A DNA stretch of 64,000 nucleotides. It comes from Ptiloglossa arizonensis (lineage: Eukaryota > Arthropoda > Insecta > Hymenoptera > Colletidae). The notes beneath the pieces are model-generated. The model was given only the letters and a program-made list of their open reading frames with translations. It was not told the DNA's origin and ran no database searches. The stretch is from positions 991,281-1,055,280 of the forward strand of contig NW_027478514.1 in NCBI RefSeq assembly GCF_051014685.1, given 5' to 3'. Each line of letters begins with the position of its first letter. Within the stretch, counting starts at the first letter, position 1. Positions 1 to 13,286 of the stretch are shown here, in pieces. Both the position numbers and the translations under genes were made by a program.

Positions 1-720
1 AAGTTAAGGAACGCTTGAGCAACCATCAAAATTTTCGCAAGTCTGATACTCGAAACCAATAACTACTATGGCCTAGGGCAAAAATACACACACCGCTGTA
101 ATCGGGCGAGTTTCTGCTTTCAGGTGCAACAGGAAATTCTCGAGTTCGTCAATCCGTTCTCGAGATATGGGAGTTTGAAGTTAAGGAATTGTTGAGAAAC
201 CTTCAAAATTTTAGCAAGTCTGATTCCCGAAACCAAAAACTACAAAGGCCTAGGGGAAAAATACACATACCGTTGTAATCGCGCGAGATTCTACTTTCAG
301 ATGCAACAGGAATTTCTCGAGTTCGTCAATCCGTTCGCGAGATATGGGAGTTTGAAGTTAAGGAACGCTTGAGCAACCATCAAAATTTTCGCAAGTCTGA
401 TACTCGAAACCAATAACTACTATGGCCTAGGGGAAAAGAACACACACCATTGTAATCGGGCGTGTTTCTACTTTTACATGCAACAGGAATTTCTCGAGTT
501 CGTCAATCCGTTCGCGTGATATGGGAGTTTGAAGTTAGGGAATGGTTGAGAAACCATCAAAATTTTGGCTGGTCTGATACTCGAAAACAATAACTGGAAT
601 GGCCTAGGGGAAAAGTACACACACCACTATAATCGGGCGTGTTTCTACTTTGAGATGCAACAGGAATTTCTCGAGGTCGTCAATCCGTTCGCGAGATATG
701 GGAGTTTGAAAATAAGGAAT
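1..720 (+). repeat. Left copy of ~9.9-kb super-repeat (start outside window)
   Basis: Bases 1-720 match 9901-10620 at a constant offset of 9900 bp (56 monomers, twelve of them short), with only a few mismatches seen, for example attttagc against attttcgc near 205. The rare caggtgcaacaggaaattctc and ttctcgaga variants are shared. After about 780 the relation continues at an offset of 10254 bp, so two monomers (354 bp) are extra in the right copy. The left limit of this copy lies outside the window or at its edge. Confidence 0.8.
532..708 (+). repeat. Representative monomer, subfamily C (177 bp)
   Basis: The linked variants are aagttaggg at the start, gctggtctgatactcg, aaaacaataactggaatgg, cacaccact and, in many copies, tttgagatgcaac followed by cgaggtcg. 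C monomers are frequent in 1-15 kb, 32-45 kb and 48-52 kb. A related form with gaaaccaataactggaatgg and aggtgaaaag is concentrated at 17-27 kb. Confidence 0.88.
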
Positions 721-885
721 GGTTGAGAAACCATCAAAATTTTCGCAAGTCTGATACTCGAAACCAATAACTACTATGGCCTAGGGGAAAAGTACACACA
801 CCATTGTAATCGGGCGAGTTTCTACTTTCAGATGCAACAGGAATTTTTCGAGTTCGTCAATCCATTCGCGAGATATGGGAGTTTG
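709..885 (+). repeat. Representative monomer, subfamily A (177 bp)
   Basis: This is a clean example of the commonest form. Diagnostic linked variants are gcaagtctgatactcg, aactactatggcc and a following aaaagtacacacaccattg. It carries the intact dyad at 719-734. Subfamily A is scattered across the whole window, often next to B and C monomers. This copy also has the gaatttttcgag and tccattcgcg variants, which tag a particular HOR position that recurs near 8.6, 11.1, 18.7, 21.9, 24.2, 25.1, 26.7, 28.6 and 30.0 kb. Confidence 0.9.
719..734. other. Example of the conserved monomer dyad (6-bp stem, gaga loop)
   Basis: The sequence atggtt-gaga-aaccat is a perfect inverted repeat at monomer positions 11-26, present in most A, C and E monomers. 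In RNA the loop would be of GNRA type. The ggttgagcaacc variant can form a 7-bp stem with a 2-base gap (atggttg-ag-caaccat). The gtttgagg and acgtttgag variants weaken the stem. A role as a cruciform or RNA hairpin is inferred from sequence symmetry alone. Confidence 0.7.
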
Positions 886-1062
886 AAGTTAAGGAATGTT
901 TGAGGAACCATCAAAATTTTCGCAAGTCTGATTCCCGAAACCAATAACTACAAAGGCCTAGGGGAAAAATACACATACCGTTGTAATCGGGCGAGTTTCT
1001 ACTTTCAGATGCAACAGAAATTTCTCGTTATCGTCAATCCGTTCCCGAGATATGGGAGTTTG
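886..1062 (+). repeat. Representative monomer, subfamily B (177 bp)
   Basis: The linked variants are gtttgaggaacc, gtctgattcccg, actacaaaggcc and aaaaatacacataccgttg. They travel together in most B monomers, which indicates a real sublineage and not independent point mutations. In this form the dyad is weakened, because gttt replaces ggtt and gagg replaces gaga in the loop. B monomers commonly follow A or C monomers. Confidence 0.88.
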
Positions 1063-1593
1063 AAATTAAGGAATGGTTGAGAAACCATCAAAATTTTCGC
1101 AAGTCTGATACTCGAAACCAATAACTACTATGGCCTAGGGGAAAAGTACACACACCATTGTAATCGGGCGTGTTTCTACTTTCAGATGCAACTGGAATTT
1201 CTCGAGTTCGTCAATTCGTTCGCGAGACATGGGAGCTTGAAATTAAGGAATGGTTGAGAAACCATCAAAATTTTCGCAAGTCTGATACTCGAAACCAATA
1301 ACTACTATGGCCTAGGGCAAAAATACACACACCTCTGAAATCGGGCGAGTTTCTACTTTCGGATGCAACAGGAATTTCTCGAGTTCGTCAATCCGTTCGC
1401 GAGATATGGGAGTTTGAAATTAAGGAACGTTTGAGAAACCATCAAAATTTTCGCAAGTCTGATACTCGAAACCAATAACTACTATGGCCTAGGGGAAAAG
1501 AACACACACCATTGTAATCGGGCGTGTTTCTACTTTCAGATGCAACAGGAATTCCTCGAGATCGTCAATCCGTTCCCGAGATATGGGAGTTTG

Positions 1594-1769
1594 AAATTAA
1601 GGAATGTTTGAGGAACCATCAAAATTTTCGCAAGTCTGATTTCCGAAACCAATAACTACAAAGGCCTAGGGGAAAATACACATACCGTTGTAATCGGGCG
1701 AGTTACTACTTTCAGATGCAACAGGAATTTCTCGAGTTCGTCAATCCGTTCGCGAGATATGGGAGTTTG
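1594..1769 (+). repeat. Representative monomer, subfamily D (176 bp)
   Basis: This form is one base shorter than the rest because the A-run after cctagggg has four A instead of five. It is linked with gatttccg (single-base variant of B) and usually with gagttactactttcag. The next monomer begins at 1770, confirming 176 bp. Repeated D monomers explain why many HOR steps fall a few bases short of an exact multiple of 177. The consistent linkage argues that this is a true lineage and not a sequencing slip. Confidence 0.88.
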
Positions 1770-4321
1770 AAATTAAGGAATGTTTGAGGAACCATCAAAA
1801 TTTTCGCAAGTCTGATTTCCGAAACCAATAACTACAAAGGCCTAGGGGAAAATACACATACCGTTGTAATCGGGCGAGTTACTACTTTCAGATGCAATAG
1901 GAATTTCTCGAGTTCGTCAAACCGTTCGCGAGATATGGGAGTTTGAAGTTAGGGAATGGTTGAGAAACCATCAAAATTTTCGCTGGTCTGATACTCGAAA
2001 ACAATAACTGGAATGGCCTAGGGGAAAAGTACACACAACACTGTAATCGGGCGTGTTTCTACTTTGAGATGCAACAGGAATTTCTCGAGGTCGTCAATCC
2101 GTTCGCCAGATATGGGAGTTAGAAGTGAAGGAATGGTTGAGAAACCATCAAAATTTTCGCAAATCTGATTCCCGAAACCAATAACTACAAAGGCCTAGGG
2201 GAAAAATTCACATGCCGTTGTAATCGTGCGAGTTTCTACTTTCAGATGCAACAGGAACTTCTCGAGTTCGTGAATCCGTTCGCGAGATATAGGAGTTCGA
2301 AGTTAAGGAATGCTTGAGGAACCATCAAAATTTTCGCAAGTCTGATTCCCGAAACCAATAACTACAACGGCCTAGGGGAAAAATACACATACCGTTGTAA
2401 TCGGGCGAGTTTCTACTTTCAGATGCAACAGGAATTTCTCGAGTTCGTCAATCCGTTCGCGATATATGGGAGTTTGAAGTTAAGGAACGCTTGAGCAACC
2501 ATCAAAATTTTCACAAATCTGATACTCGAAACCAATAACTACTATGGCCTAGGGGAAAAGTACACACACCACTGTAATCGGGCGTGTTACTACTTTCAGA
2601 TGCAACAGGAATTTCTCGAGTTCGTGAATCCGTTCGCGAGATATAGGAGTTCGAAGTTAAGGAATGCTTGAGGAACCATCAAAATTTTCGCAAGTCTGAT
2701 ACTCGAAACCAATAACCACTATGGCCTAGGGGAAAAGAACACACACCATTGTAATCGGGCGTGTTTCTACTTTCAGATGCAAAAGGAATTCCTCGAGATC
2801 GTCAATCCGTTCCCGAGATATGGGAGTTTGAAATTAAGGAATGGTTGAGAAACCATCAAAATTTTCGCAAGTCTGATTCCCGAAACCAATAACTACAAAG
2901 GCCTAGGGGAAAAGTACACACACCATAGTAATCGGGCGAGTTTCTACTTTCAGATGCAACAGGAATTTCTCGAGTTCGTCAATCCGTTCGCGATATATGG
3001 GAGTTTGAAGTTAAGGAACGCTTGAGCAACCATCAAAATTTTCACAAATCTGATACTCGAAACCAATAACTACTATGGCCTAGGGGAAAAGTACACACAC
3101 CACTGTAATCGGGCGTGTTACTACTTTCAGATGCAACTGGAATTTCTCGAGTTCGTCAATTCGTTCGCGAGATATGGGAGTTTGAAATTAAGGAATGGTT
3201 GAGAAACCATCAAAATTTTCGCAAGTCTGATACTCGAAACCAATAACTACAAAGGCCTAGGGGAAAATACACATACCGTTGTAATCGGGCGAGTTACTAC
3301 TTTCAGATGCAACAGGAATTTCTCGAGTTCGTCAATCCGTTCGCGAGATATGGGAGTTTGAAGTTAAGGAACGCTTGAGCAACCATCAAAATTTTCGCAA
3401 GTCTGATACTCGAAACCAATAACTACTATGGCCTAGGGGAAAAGAACACACACCATTGTAATCGGGCGTGTTTCTACTTTCACATGCAACAGGAATTTCT
3501 CGAGTTCGTCAATCCGTTCGCGAGATATGGGAGTTTGAAGTTAGGGAATGGTTGAGAAACCATCAAAATTTTCGCTGGTCTGATACTCGAAAACAATAAC
3601 TGGAATGGCCTAGGGGAAAAGTACACACACCACTGTAATCGGACGTGTTTCTACTTTCAGATGCAACAGGAATTTTTCGAGTTCGTCAATCCATTCGCGA
3701 GATATGGGAGTTTGAAGTTAAGGAATGTTTGAGGAACCATCAAAATTTTCGCAAGTCTGATTCCCGAAACCAATAACTACAAAGGCCTAGGGGAAAAATA
3801 CACATACCGTTGTAATCGGGCGAGTTTCTACTTTCAGATGCAACAGGAATTTCTCGAGATCGTCAATCCGTTCCCAAGATATGGTAGTTTGAAATTAAGG
3901 AATGGTTGAGAAACCATCAAAATTTTCGCAAGTCTGATACTCGAAACCAATAACTACTATGGCCTAGGGGAAAAGTACACACACCATTGTAATCGGTCGT
4001 GTTTCTACTTTCAGATGCAACTGGAATTTCTCGAGTTCGTCAATTCGTTCGCGAGACATGGGAGCTTGAAATTAAGGAATGGTTGAGAAACCATCAAAAT
4101 TTTCGCAAGTCTGATACTCGAAACCAATAACTACTATGGCCTAGGGCAAAAATACACACACCTCTGAAATCGGGCGAGTTTCTACTTTCGGATGCAACAG
4201 GAATTTCTCGAGTTCGTCAATCCGTTCGCGAGATATGGGAGTTTGAAATTAAGGAACGTTTGAGAAACCATCAAAATTTTCGCAAGTCTGATACTCGAAA
4301 CCAATAACTACTATGGCCTAG

Positions 4322-5379
4322 GGGAAAAGAACACACACCATTGTAATCGGGCGTGTTTCTACTTTCAGATGCAACAGGAATTCCTCGAGATCGTCAATCC
4401 GTTCCCGAGATATGGGAGTTTGAAATTAAGGAATGTTTGAGGAACCATCAAAATTTTCGCAAGTCTGATTTCCGAAACCAATAACTACAAAGGCCTAGGG
4501 GAAAATACACATACCGTTGTAATCGGGCGAGTTACTACTTTCAGATGCAACAGGAATTTCTCGAGTTCGTCAATCCGTTCGCGAGATATGGGAGTTTGAA
4601 ATTAAGGAATGTTTGAGGAACCATCAAAATTTTCGCAAGTCTGATTTCCGAAACCAATAACTACAAAGGCCTAGGGGAAAATACACATACCGTTGTAATC
4701 GGGCGAGTTACTACTTTCAGATGCAATAGGAATTTCTCGAGTTCGTCAAACCGTTCGCGAGATATGGGAGTTTGAAGTTAGGGAATGGTTGAGAAACCAT
4801 CAAAATTTTCGCTGGTCTGATACTCGAAAACAATAACTGGAATGGCCTAGGGGAAAAGAACACACACCATTGTAATCGGGCGTGTTTCTACTTTCAGATG
4901 CAACAGGAATTCCTCGAGATCGTCAATCCGTTCCCGAGATATGGGAGTTTGAAATTAAGGAATGTTTGAGGAACCATCAAAATTTTCGCAAGTCTGATTT
5001 CCGAAACCAATAACTACAAAGGCCTAGGGGAAAATACACATACCGTTGTAATCGGGCGAGTTACTACTTTCAGATGCAACAGGAATTTCTCGAGTTCGTC
5101 AATCCGTTCGCGAGATATGGGAGTTTGAAATTAAGGAATGTTTGAGGAACCATCAAAATTTTCGCAAGTCTGATTTCCGAAACCAATAACTACAAAGGCC
5201 TAGGGGAAAATACACATACCGTTGTAATCGGGCGAGTTACTACTTTCAGATGCAATAGGAATTTCTCGAGTTCGTCAAACCGTTCGCGAGATATGGGAGT
5301 TTGAAGTTAGGGAATGGTTGAGAAACCATCAAAATTTTCGCTGGTCTGATACTCGAAAACAATAACTGGAATGGCCTAG
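4322..5379 (+). repeat. Tandem 3-monomer duplication (2 x 529 bp)
   Basis: The string gaattcctcgagatcg with its flanks recurs at 4379 and again 529 bp later, and the following two D monomers are repeated in the same order. The unit is three monomers, two of them 176 bp. The corresponding positions in the neighbouring HOR units (1.5-2.0 kb and 7.0-7.5 kb) carry the block only once, so this is a local gain. Confidence 0.85.
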
Positions 5380-8300
5380 GGGAAAAGTACACACAACACT
5401 GTAATCGGGCGTGTTTCTACTTTGAGATGCAACAGGAATTTCTCGAGGTCGTCAATCCGTTCGCCAGATATGGGAGTTAGAAGTGAAGGAATGGTTGAGA
5501 AACCATCAAAATTTTCGCAAATCTGATTCCCGAAACCAATAACTACAAAGCCCCAGGGGAAAAATTCACATGCCGTTGTAATCGTGCGAGTTTCTACATT
5601 CAGATGCAACAGGAATTTCTCGAGTTCGTGAATCCGTTCGCGAGATATAGGAGTTCGAAGTTAAGGAATGCTTGAGGAACCATCAAAATTTTCGCAAGTC
5701 TGATTCCCGAAACCAATAACTACAAAGGCCTAGGGGAAAAATACACATACCGTTGTAATCGGGCGAGTTTCTACTTTCAGATGCAACAGGTATTTCTCGA
5801 GATCGTCAATCCGTTCCCGAGATATGGGAGTTTGAAATTAAGGAATGGTTGAGAAACCATCAAAATTTTCGCAAGTCTGATACTCGAAACCAATAACCAC
5901 TATGGCCTAGGGGAAAAGAACACACACCATTGTAATCGGGCGTGTTTCTACTTTCAGATGCAAAAGGAATTCCTCGAGATCGTCAATCCGTTCCCGAGAT
6001 ATGGGAGTTTGAAATTAAGGAATGGTTGAGAAACCATCAAAATTTTCGCAAGTCTGATTCCCGAAACCAATAACTACAAAGGCCTAGGGGAAAAGTACAC
6101 ACACCATAGTAATCGGGCGAGATTCTACTTTCAGATGCAACAGGAATTTCTCGAGTTCGTCAATCCGTTCGCGATATATGGGAGTTTGAAGTTAAGGAAC
6201 GCTTGAGCAACCATCAAAATTTTCACAAATCTGATACTCGAAACCAATAACTACTATGGCCTAGGGGAAAAGTACACACACCACTGTAATCGGGCGTGTT
6301 GCTACTTTCAGATGCAACTGGAATTTCTCGAGTTCGTCAATTCGTTCGCGAGATATGGGAGTTTGAAATTAAGGAATGGTTGAGAAACCATCAAAATTTT
6401 CGCAAGTCTGATACTCGAAACCAATAACTACAAAGGCCTAGGGGAAAATACACATACCGTTGTAATCGGGCGAGTTACTACTTTCAGATGCAACAGGAAT
6501 TTCTCGAGTTCGTCAATCCGTTCGCGAGATATGGGAGTTTGAAGTTAAGGAACGCTTGAGCAACCATCAAAATTTTCGCAAGTCTGATACTCGAAACCAA
6601 TAACTACTATGGCCTAGGGGAAAAGAACACACACCATTGTAATCGGGCGTGTTTCTACTTTCAGATGCAACTGGAATTTCTCGAGTTCGTCAATTCGTTC
6701 GCGAGACATGGGAGCTTGAAATTAAGGAATGGTTGAGAAACCATCAAAATTTTCGCAAGTCTGATACTCGAAACCAATAACTACTATGGCCTAGGGCAAA
6801 AATACACACACCTCTGAAATCGGGCGAGTTTCTACTTTCGGATGCAACAGGAATTTCTCGAGTTCGTCAATCCGTTCGCGAGATATGGGAGTTTGAAATT
6901 AAGGAACGTTTGAGAAACCATCAAAATTTTCGCAAGTCTGATACTCGAAACCAATAACTACTATGGCCTAGGGGAAAAGAACACACACCATTGTAATCGG
7001 GCGTGTTTCTACTTTCAGATGCAACAGGAATTCCTCGAGATCGTCAATCCGTTCCCGAGATATGGGAGTTTGAAATTAAGGAATGTTTGAGGAACCATCA
7101 AAATTTTCGCAAGTCTGATTTCCGAAACCAATAACTACAAAGGCCTAGGGGAAAATACACATACCGTTGTAATCGGGCGAGTTACTACTTTCAGATGCAA
7201 CAGGAATTTCTCGAGTTCGTCAATCCGTTCGCGAGATATGGGAGTTTGAAATTAAGGAATGTTTGAGGAACCATCAAAATTTTCGCAAGTCTGATTTCCG
7301 AAACCAATAACTACAAAGGCCTAGGGGAAAATACACATACCGTTGTAATCGGGCGAGTTACTACTTTCAGATGCAATAGGAATTTCTCGAGTTCGTCAAA
7401 CCGTTCGCGAGATATGGGAGTTTGAAGTTAGGGAATGGTTGAGAAACCATCAAAATTTTCGCTGGTCTGATACTCGAAAACAATAACTGGAATGGCCTAG
7501 GGGAAAAGTACACACAACACTGTAATCGGGCGTGTTTCTACTTTGAGATGCAACAGGAATTTCTCGAGGTCGTCAATCCGTCCGCCAGATATGGGAGTTA
7601 GAAGTGAAGGAATGGTTGAGAAACCATCAAAATTTTCGCAAATCTGATTCCCGAAACCAATAACTACAAAGGCCTAGGGGAAAAATTCACATGCCGTTGT
7701 AATCGTGCGAGTTTCTACTTTCAGATGCAACAGGAATTTCTCGAGTTCGTGAATCCGTTCGCGAGATATAGGAGTTCGAAGTTAAGGAATGCTTGAGGAA
7801 CCATCAAAATTTTCGCAAGTCTGATTCCCGAAACCAATAACTACAAAGGCCTAGGGGAAAAATACACATACCGTTGTAATCGGGCGAGTTTCTACTTTCA
7901 GATGCAACAGGTATTTCTCGAGATCGTCAATCCGTTCCCGAGATATGGGAGTTTGAAATTAAGGAATGGTTGAGAAACCATCAAAATTTTCGCAAGTCTG
8001 ATACTCGAAACCAATAACCACTATGGCCTAGGGGAAAAGAACACACACCATTGTAATCGGGCGTGTTTCTACTTTCAGATGCAAAAGGAATTCCTCGAGA
8101 TCGTCAATCCGTTCCCGAGATATGGGAGTTTGAAATTAAGGAATGGTTGAGAAACCATCAAAATTTTCGCAAGTGTGATTCCCGAAACCAATAACTACAA
8201 AGGCCTAGGGGAAAAATACACATACCGTTGTAATCGGGCGAGTTTCTACTTTCAGATGCAACAGGAATTTCTCGAGATCGTCAATCCGTTCCCAAGATAT

Positions 8301-9900
8301 GGTAGTTTGAAATTAAGGAACGCTTGAGCAACCATCAAAATTTTCGCAAGTCTGATACTCGAAACCAATAACTACTATGGCCTAGGGGAAAAGTACACAC
8401 ACCATTGTAATCGGGCGTGTTTCTACTTTCAGATGCAACTGGAATTTCTCGAGTTCGTCAATTCGTTCGCGAGATATGGGAGTTTGAAATTAAGGAATGG
8501 TTGAGAAACCATCAAAATTTTCGCAAGTCTGATACTCGAAACCAATAACTACTATGGCCTAGGGGAAAAGTACACACACCATTGTAATCGGGCGAGTTTC
8601 TACTTTCAGATGCAACAGGAATTTTTCGAGTTCGTCAATCCATTCGCGAGATATGGGAGTTTGAAGTTAAGGAATGTTTGAGGAACCATCAAAATTTTCG
8701 CAAGTCTGATTCCCGAAACCAATAACTACAAAGGCCTAGGGGAAAAATACACATACCGTTGTAATCGGGCGAGTTTCTACTTTCAGATGCAACAGAAATT
8801 TCTCGTGATCGTCAATCCGTTCCCGAGATATGGGAGTTTGAAATTAAGGAATGGTTGAGAAACCATCAAAATTTTCGCAAGTCTGATACTCGAAACCAAT
8901 AACTACTATGGCCTAGGGGAAAAGTACACACACCATTGTAATCGGGCGTGTTTCTACTTTCAGATGCAACTGGAATTTCTCGAGTTCGTCAATTCGTTCG
9001 CGAGACATGGGACCTTGAAATTAAGGAATGGTTGAGAAACCATCAAAATTTTCGCAAGTCTGATACTCGAAACCAATAACTACTATGGCCTAGGGCAAAA
9101 ATACACACACCTCTGAAATCGGGCGAGTTTCTACTTTCGGATGCAACAGGAATTTCTCGAGTTCGTCAATCCGTTCGCGAGATATGGGAGTTTGAAATTA
9201 AGGAACGTTTGAGAAACCATCAAAATTTTCGCAAGTCTGATACTCGAAACCAATAACTACTATGGCCTAGGGCAAAAATACACACACCTCTGAAATCGGG
9301 CGAGTTTCTACTTTCGGATGCAACAGGAATTTCTCGAGTTCGTCAATCCGTTCGCGAGATATGGGAGTTTGAAATTAAGGAACGTTTGAGAAACCATCAA
9401 AATTTTCGCAAGTCTGATACTCGAAACCAATAACTACTATGGCCTAGGGGAAAAGAACACACACCATTGTAATCGGGCGTGTTTCTACTTTCAGATGCAA
9501 CAGGAATTCCTCGAGATCGTCAATCCGTTCCCGAGATATGGGAGTTTGAAATTAAGGAATGTTTGAGGAACCATCAAAATTTTCGCAAGTCTGATTTCCG
9601 AAACCAATAACTACAAAGGCCTAGGGGAAAATACACATACCGTTGTAATCGGGCGAGTTACTACTTTCAGATGCAACAGGAATTTCTCGAGTTCGTCAAT
9701 CCGTTCGCGAGATATGGGAGTTTGAAATTAAGGAATGTTTGAGGAACCATCAAAATTTTCGCAAGTCTGATTTCCGAAACCAATAACTACAAAGGCCTAG
9801 GGGAAAATACACATAACGTTGTAATCGGGCGAGTTACTACTTTCAGATGCAATAGGAATTTCTCGAGTTCGTCAATCCGTTCGCGAGATATGGGAGTTTG

Positions 9901-12020
9901 AAGTTAAGGAACGTTTGAGAAACCATCAAAATTTTCGCAAGTCTGATACTCGAAACCAATAACTACTATGGCCTAGGGCAAAAATACACACACCGCTGTA
10001 ATCGGGCGAGTTTCTGCTTTCAGGTGCAACAGGAAATTCTCGAGTTCGTCAATCCGTTCTCGAGATATGGGAGTTTGAAGTTAAGGAATTGTTGAGAAAC
10101 CTTCAAAATTTTCGCAAGTCTGATTCCCGAAACCAATAACTACAAAGGCCTAGGGGAAAAATACACATACCGTTGTAATCGCGCGAGATTCTACTTTCAG
10201 ATGCAACAGGAATTTCTCGAGTTCGTCAATCCGTTCGCGAGATATGGGAGTTTGAAGTTAAGGAACGCTTGAGCAACCATCAAAATTTTCGCAAGTCTGA
10301 TACTCGAAACCAATAACTACTATGGCCTAGGGGAAAAGAACACACACCATTGTAATCGGGCGTGTTTCTACTTTTACATGCAACAGGAATTTCTCGAGTT
10401 CGTCAATCCGTTCGCGTGATATGGGAGTTTGAAGTTAGGGAATGGTTGAGAAACCATCAAAATTTTCGCTGGTCTGATACTCGAAAACAATAACTGGAAT
10501 GGCCTAGGGGAAAAGTACACACACCACTATAATCGGGCGTGTTTCTACTTTGAGATGCAACAGGAATTTCTCGAGGTCGTCAATCCATTCGCGAGATATG
10601 GGAGTTTGAAATTAAGGAATGGTTGAGAAACCATCAAAATTTTCGCAAGTCTGATACTCGAAACCAATAACTACTATGGCCTAGGGGAAAAGTACACACA
10701 CCATTGTAATCGGGCGTGTTTCTACTTTCAGATGCAACAGGAATTTCTCGAGTTCGTCAATCCGTTCGCGAGATATGGGAGTTTGAAGTTAAGGAATGGT
10801 TGAGAAACCATCAAAATTTTCGCAAGTCTGATACTCGAAACCAATAACTGCTATGGCCTAGGGGAAAAGTACACACACCATTGTAATCGGGCGTGTTTCT
10901 ACTTTCAGATGCAACTGCAATTTCTCGAGTTCGTCAATTCGTTCGCGAGATATGGGAGTTTGAAATTAAGGAATGGTTGAGAAACCATCAAAATTTTCGC
11001 AAGTCTGATACTCGAAACCAATAACTACTATGGCCTAGGGGAAAAGTACACACACCATTGTAATCGGGCGAGTTTCTACTTTCAGATGCAACAGGAATTT
11101 TTCGAGTTCGTCAATCCATTCGCGAGATATGGGAGTTTGAAGTTAAGGAATGTTTGAGGAACCATCAAAATTTTCGCAAGTCTGATTCCCGAAACAAATA
11201 ACTACAAAGGCCTAGGGTAAAAATACACATACCGTTGTAATCGGGCGAGTTTCTACTTTCAGATGCAACAGGAATTTCTCGTGATCGTCAATCCGTTCCC
11301 GAGATATGGGAGTTTGAAATTAAGGAATGGTTGAGAAACCATCAAAGTTTTCGCAAGTCTGATACTCGAAACCAATAACTACTATGGCCTAGGGGAAAAG
11401 TACACACACCATTGTAATCGGGCGTGTTTCTACTTTCAGATGCACCTGGAATTTCTCGAGTTCGTCAATTCGTTCGCGAGACATGGGAGCTTGAAATTAA
11501 GGAATGGTTGAGAAACCATCAAAATTTTCGCAAGTCTGATACTCGAAACCAATAACTACTATGGCCTAGGGCAAAAATACACACACCTCTGAAATCGGGC
11601 GAGTTTCTACTTTCGGATGCAACAGGAATTTCTCGAGTTCGTCAATCCGTTCGCGAGATATGGGAGTTTGAAATTAAGGAACGTTTGAGAACCCATCAAA
11701 ATTTTCGCAAGTCTGATACTCGAAACCAATAACTACTATGGCCTAGGGGAAAAGAACACACACCATTGTAATCGGGCGTGTTTCTACTTTCAGATGCAAC
11801 AGGAATTCCTCGAGATCGTCAATCCGTTCCCGAGATATGGGAGTTTGAAATTAAGGAATGTTTGAGGAACCATCAAAATTTTCGCAAGTCTGATTTCCGA
11901 AACCAATAACTACAAAGGCCTAGGGGAAAATACACATACCGTTGTAATCGGGCGAGTTACTACTTTCAGATGCAACAGGAATTTCTCGAGTTCGTCAATC
12001 CGTTCGCGAGATATGGGAGT
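9901..12020 (+). repeat. Right copy of ~9.9-kb super-repeat
   Basis: Bases 9901-10620 align with 1-720, and 11035 to about 12020 align with 781 to about 1770. The 354 bp between them, roughly 10.62-10.98 kb, is a two-monomer segment absent from the left copy. The copies stop matching at about 12.02 kb, where a gggtgag-type monomer replaces the second of two D monomers found on the left. Confidence 0.75.
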
Positions 12021-13286
12021 TTGAAGTTAGGGAATGGGTGAGAAACCATCAAAATTTTCGCTGGTCTGATACTCGAAACCAATAACTGGAATGGCTTAGG
12101 GGAAAAGTACACATACCGTTGAAATCGGGTGAGTTTCTGCTGTCAGATGCAATAGGAATTTCTCGAGTTCGTCAATTCCTTCGCGAGATATGGGAGTTTG
12201 AAGTTAAGGAACGCTTGAGCAACCATCAAAATTTTCGCAAGTCTGATACTCGAAACCAATAACTACTATGGCCTAGGGGAAAAGAACACACACCATTGTA
12301 ATCGGGCGTGTTTCTACTTTCACATGCAACAGGAATTTCTCGAGTTCGTCAATCCGTTCGCGTGATATGGGAGTTTGAAGTTAGGGAATGGTTGAGAAAC
12401 CATCAAAATTTTCGCTGGTCTGATACTCGAAAACAATAACTGGAATGGCCTAGGGGAAAAGTACACACACCACTGTAATCGGGCGTGTTTCTACTTTGAG
12501 ATGCAACAGGAATTTCTCGAGGTCGTCAATCCGTTCGCCAGATATGGGAGTTAGAAGTGAAGGAATGGTTGAGAAACCATCAAAATTTTCGCAAGTCTGA
12601 TTCCCGAAACCAATAACTACAAAGGCCTAGGGGAAAAATTCACATGCCGTTGTAATCGTGCGAGTTTCTACTTTCAGATGCAACAGGAATTTCTCGAGTT
12701 CGTGAATCCGTTCGCGAGATATAGGAGTTCGAAGTTAAGGAATGTTTGAGGAACCATCAAAATTTTCGCAAGTCTGATTCCCGAAACCAATAACTACAAA
12801 GGCCTAGGGGAAAAATACACATACCGTTGTAATCGGGCGAGTTTCTACTTTCAGATGCAACAGGTATTTCTCGAGATCGTCAATCCGTTCCCGAGATATG
12901 GGAGTTTGAAATTAAGGAATGGTTGAGAAACCATCAAAATTTTCGCTGGTCTGATACTCGAAACCAATAACTGGAATGGCCTAGAGGAAAAGTACACACA
13001 CCACTGTAATCGGGCGTGTTTCTACTTTGAGATGCAACAGGAATTTCTCGAGATCGTCAATCCGTTCGCCAGATATGGGAGTTAGAAGTGAAGGAATGGT
13101 TGAGAATCCATCAAAATTTTCGCAAGTCTGATTCCCGAAACCAATAACTACAAAGGCCTAGGGGAAAAATACACATGCAGTTGTAATCGTGCGAGTTTCT
13201 ACTTTCGGATGCAACAGGAATTTCTCGAGTTCGTCAATCCGTTCGCGAGATATGGGAGTTTGAATTTAAGGAACGCTTGAGCAACC
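11695..13286 (+). repeat. 9-monomer tandem duplication, copy 1 (1592 bp)
   Basis: The rare caattccttcgcg and gaaatcgggtgag variants at about 12.1-12.2 kb recur at 13.7-13.8 kb, an offset of 1592 bp (9 monomers, one short). The match begins at about 11695/13287 and the copies abut directly. Copy 1 has regular monomer lengths throughout, unlike copy 2. Confidence 0.88.
11988..12211 (+). repeat. 224-bp block identical to 56748-56971
   Basis: Line-by-line comparison shows no mismatch over 224 bp between this block and one 44,760 bp downstream. Shared rare variants include ggaatgggtgag, atggcttagg, gaaatcgggtgag, gctgtcag and caattccttcg. The flanks differ on both sides. The block is repeated locally at 13.58-13.80 kb by the 9-monomer duplication. 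Confidence 0.93.

Larger units (their letters stand above)
1..11694 (+). repeat. Satellite domain 1: irregular 13-16-monomer HOR
   Basis: The rare variant gacatggg (with caactggaatttc just upstream and a gcttg or ccttg tail) marks one HOR position. It recurs at 1226, 4055, 6705, 9003 and 11480, giving steps of 2829, 2650, 2298 and 2477 bp, or 16, 15, 13 and 14 monomers. The monomers around each marker follow the same order of A, B, C and D forms, with whole monomers gained or lost between markers. This is a HOR with variable unit length. Confidence 0.85.

Noticed and set aside
1594..1769. The 176-bp monomer as a sequencing error
   Set aside because: The missing A is always linked with the same other variants (gatttccg, usually gttactac) and recurs through 1-52 kb in fixed HOR positions, so it is a real subfamily.
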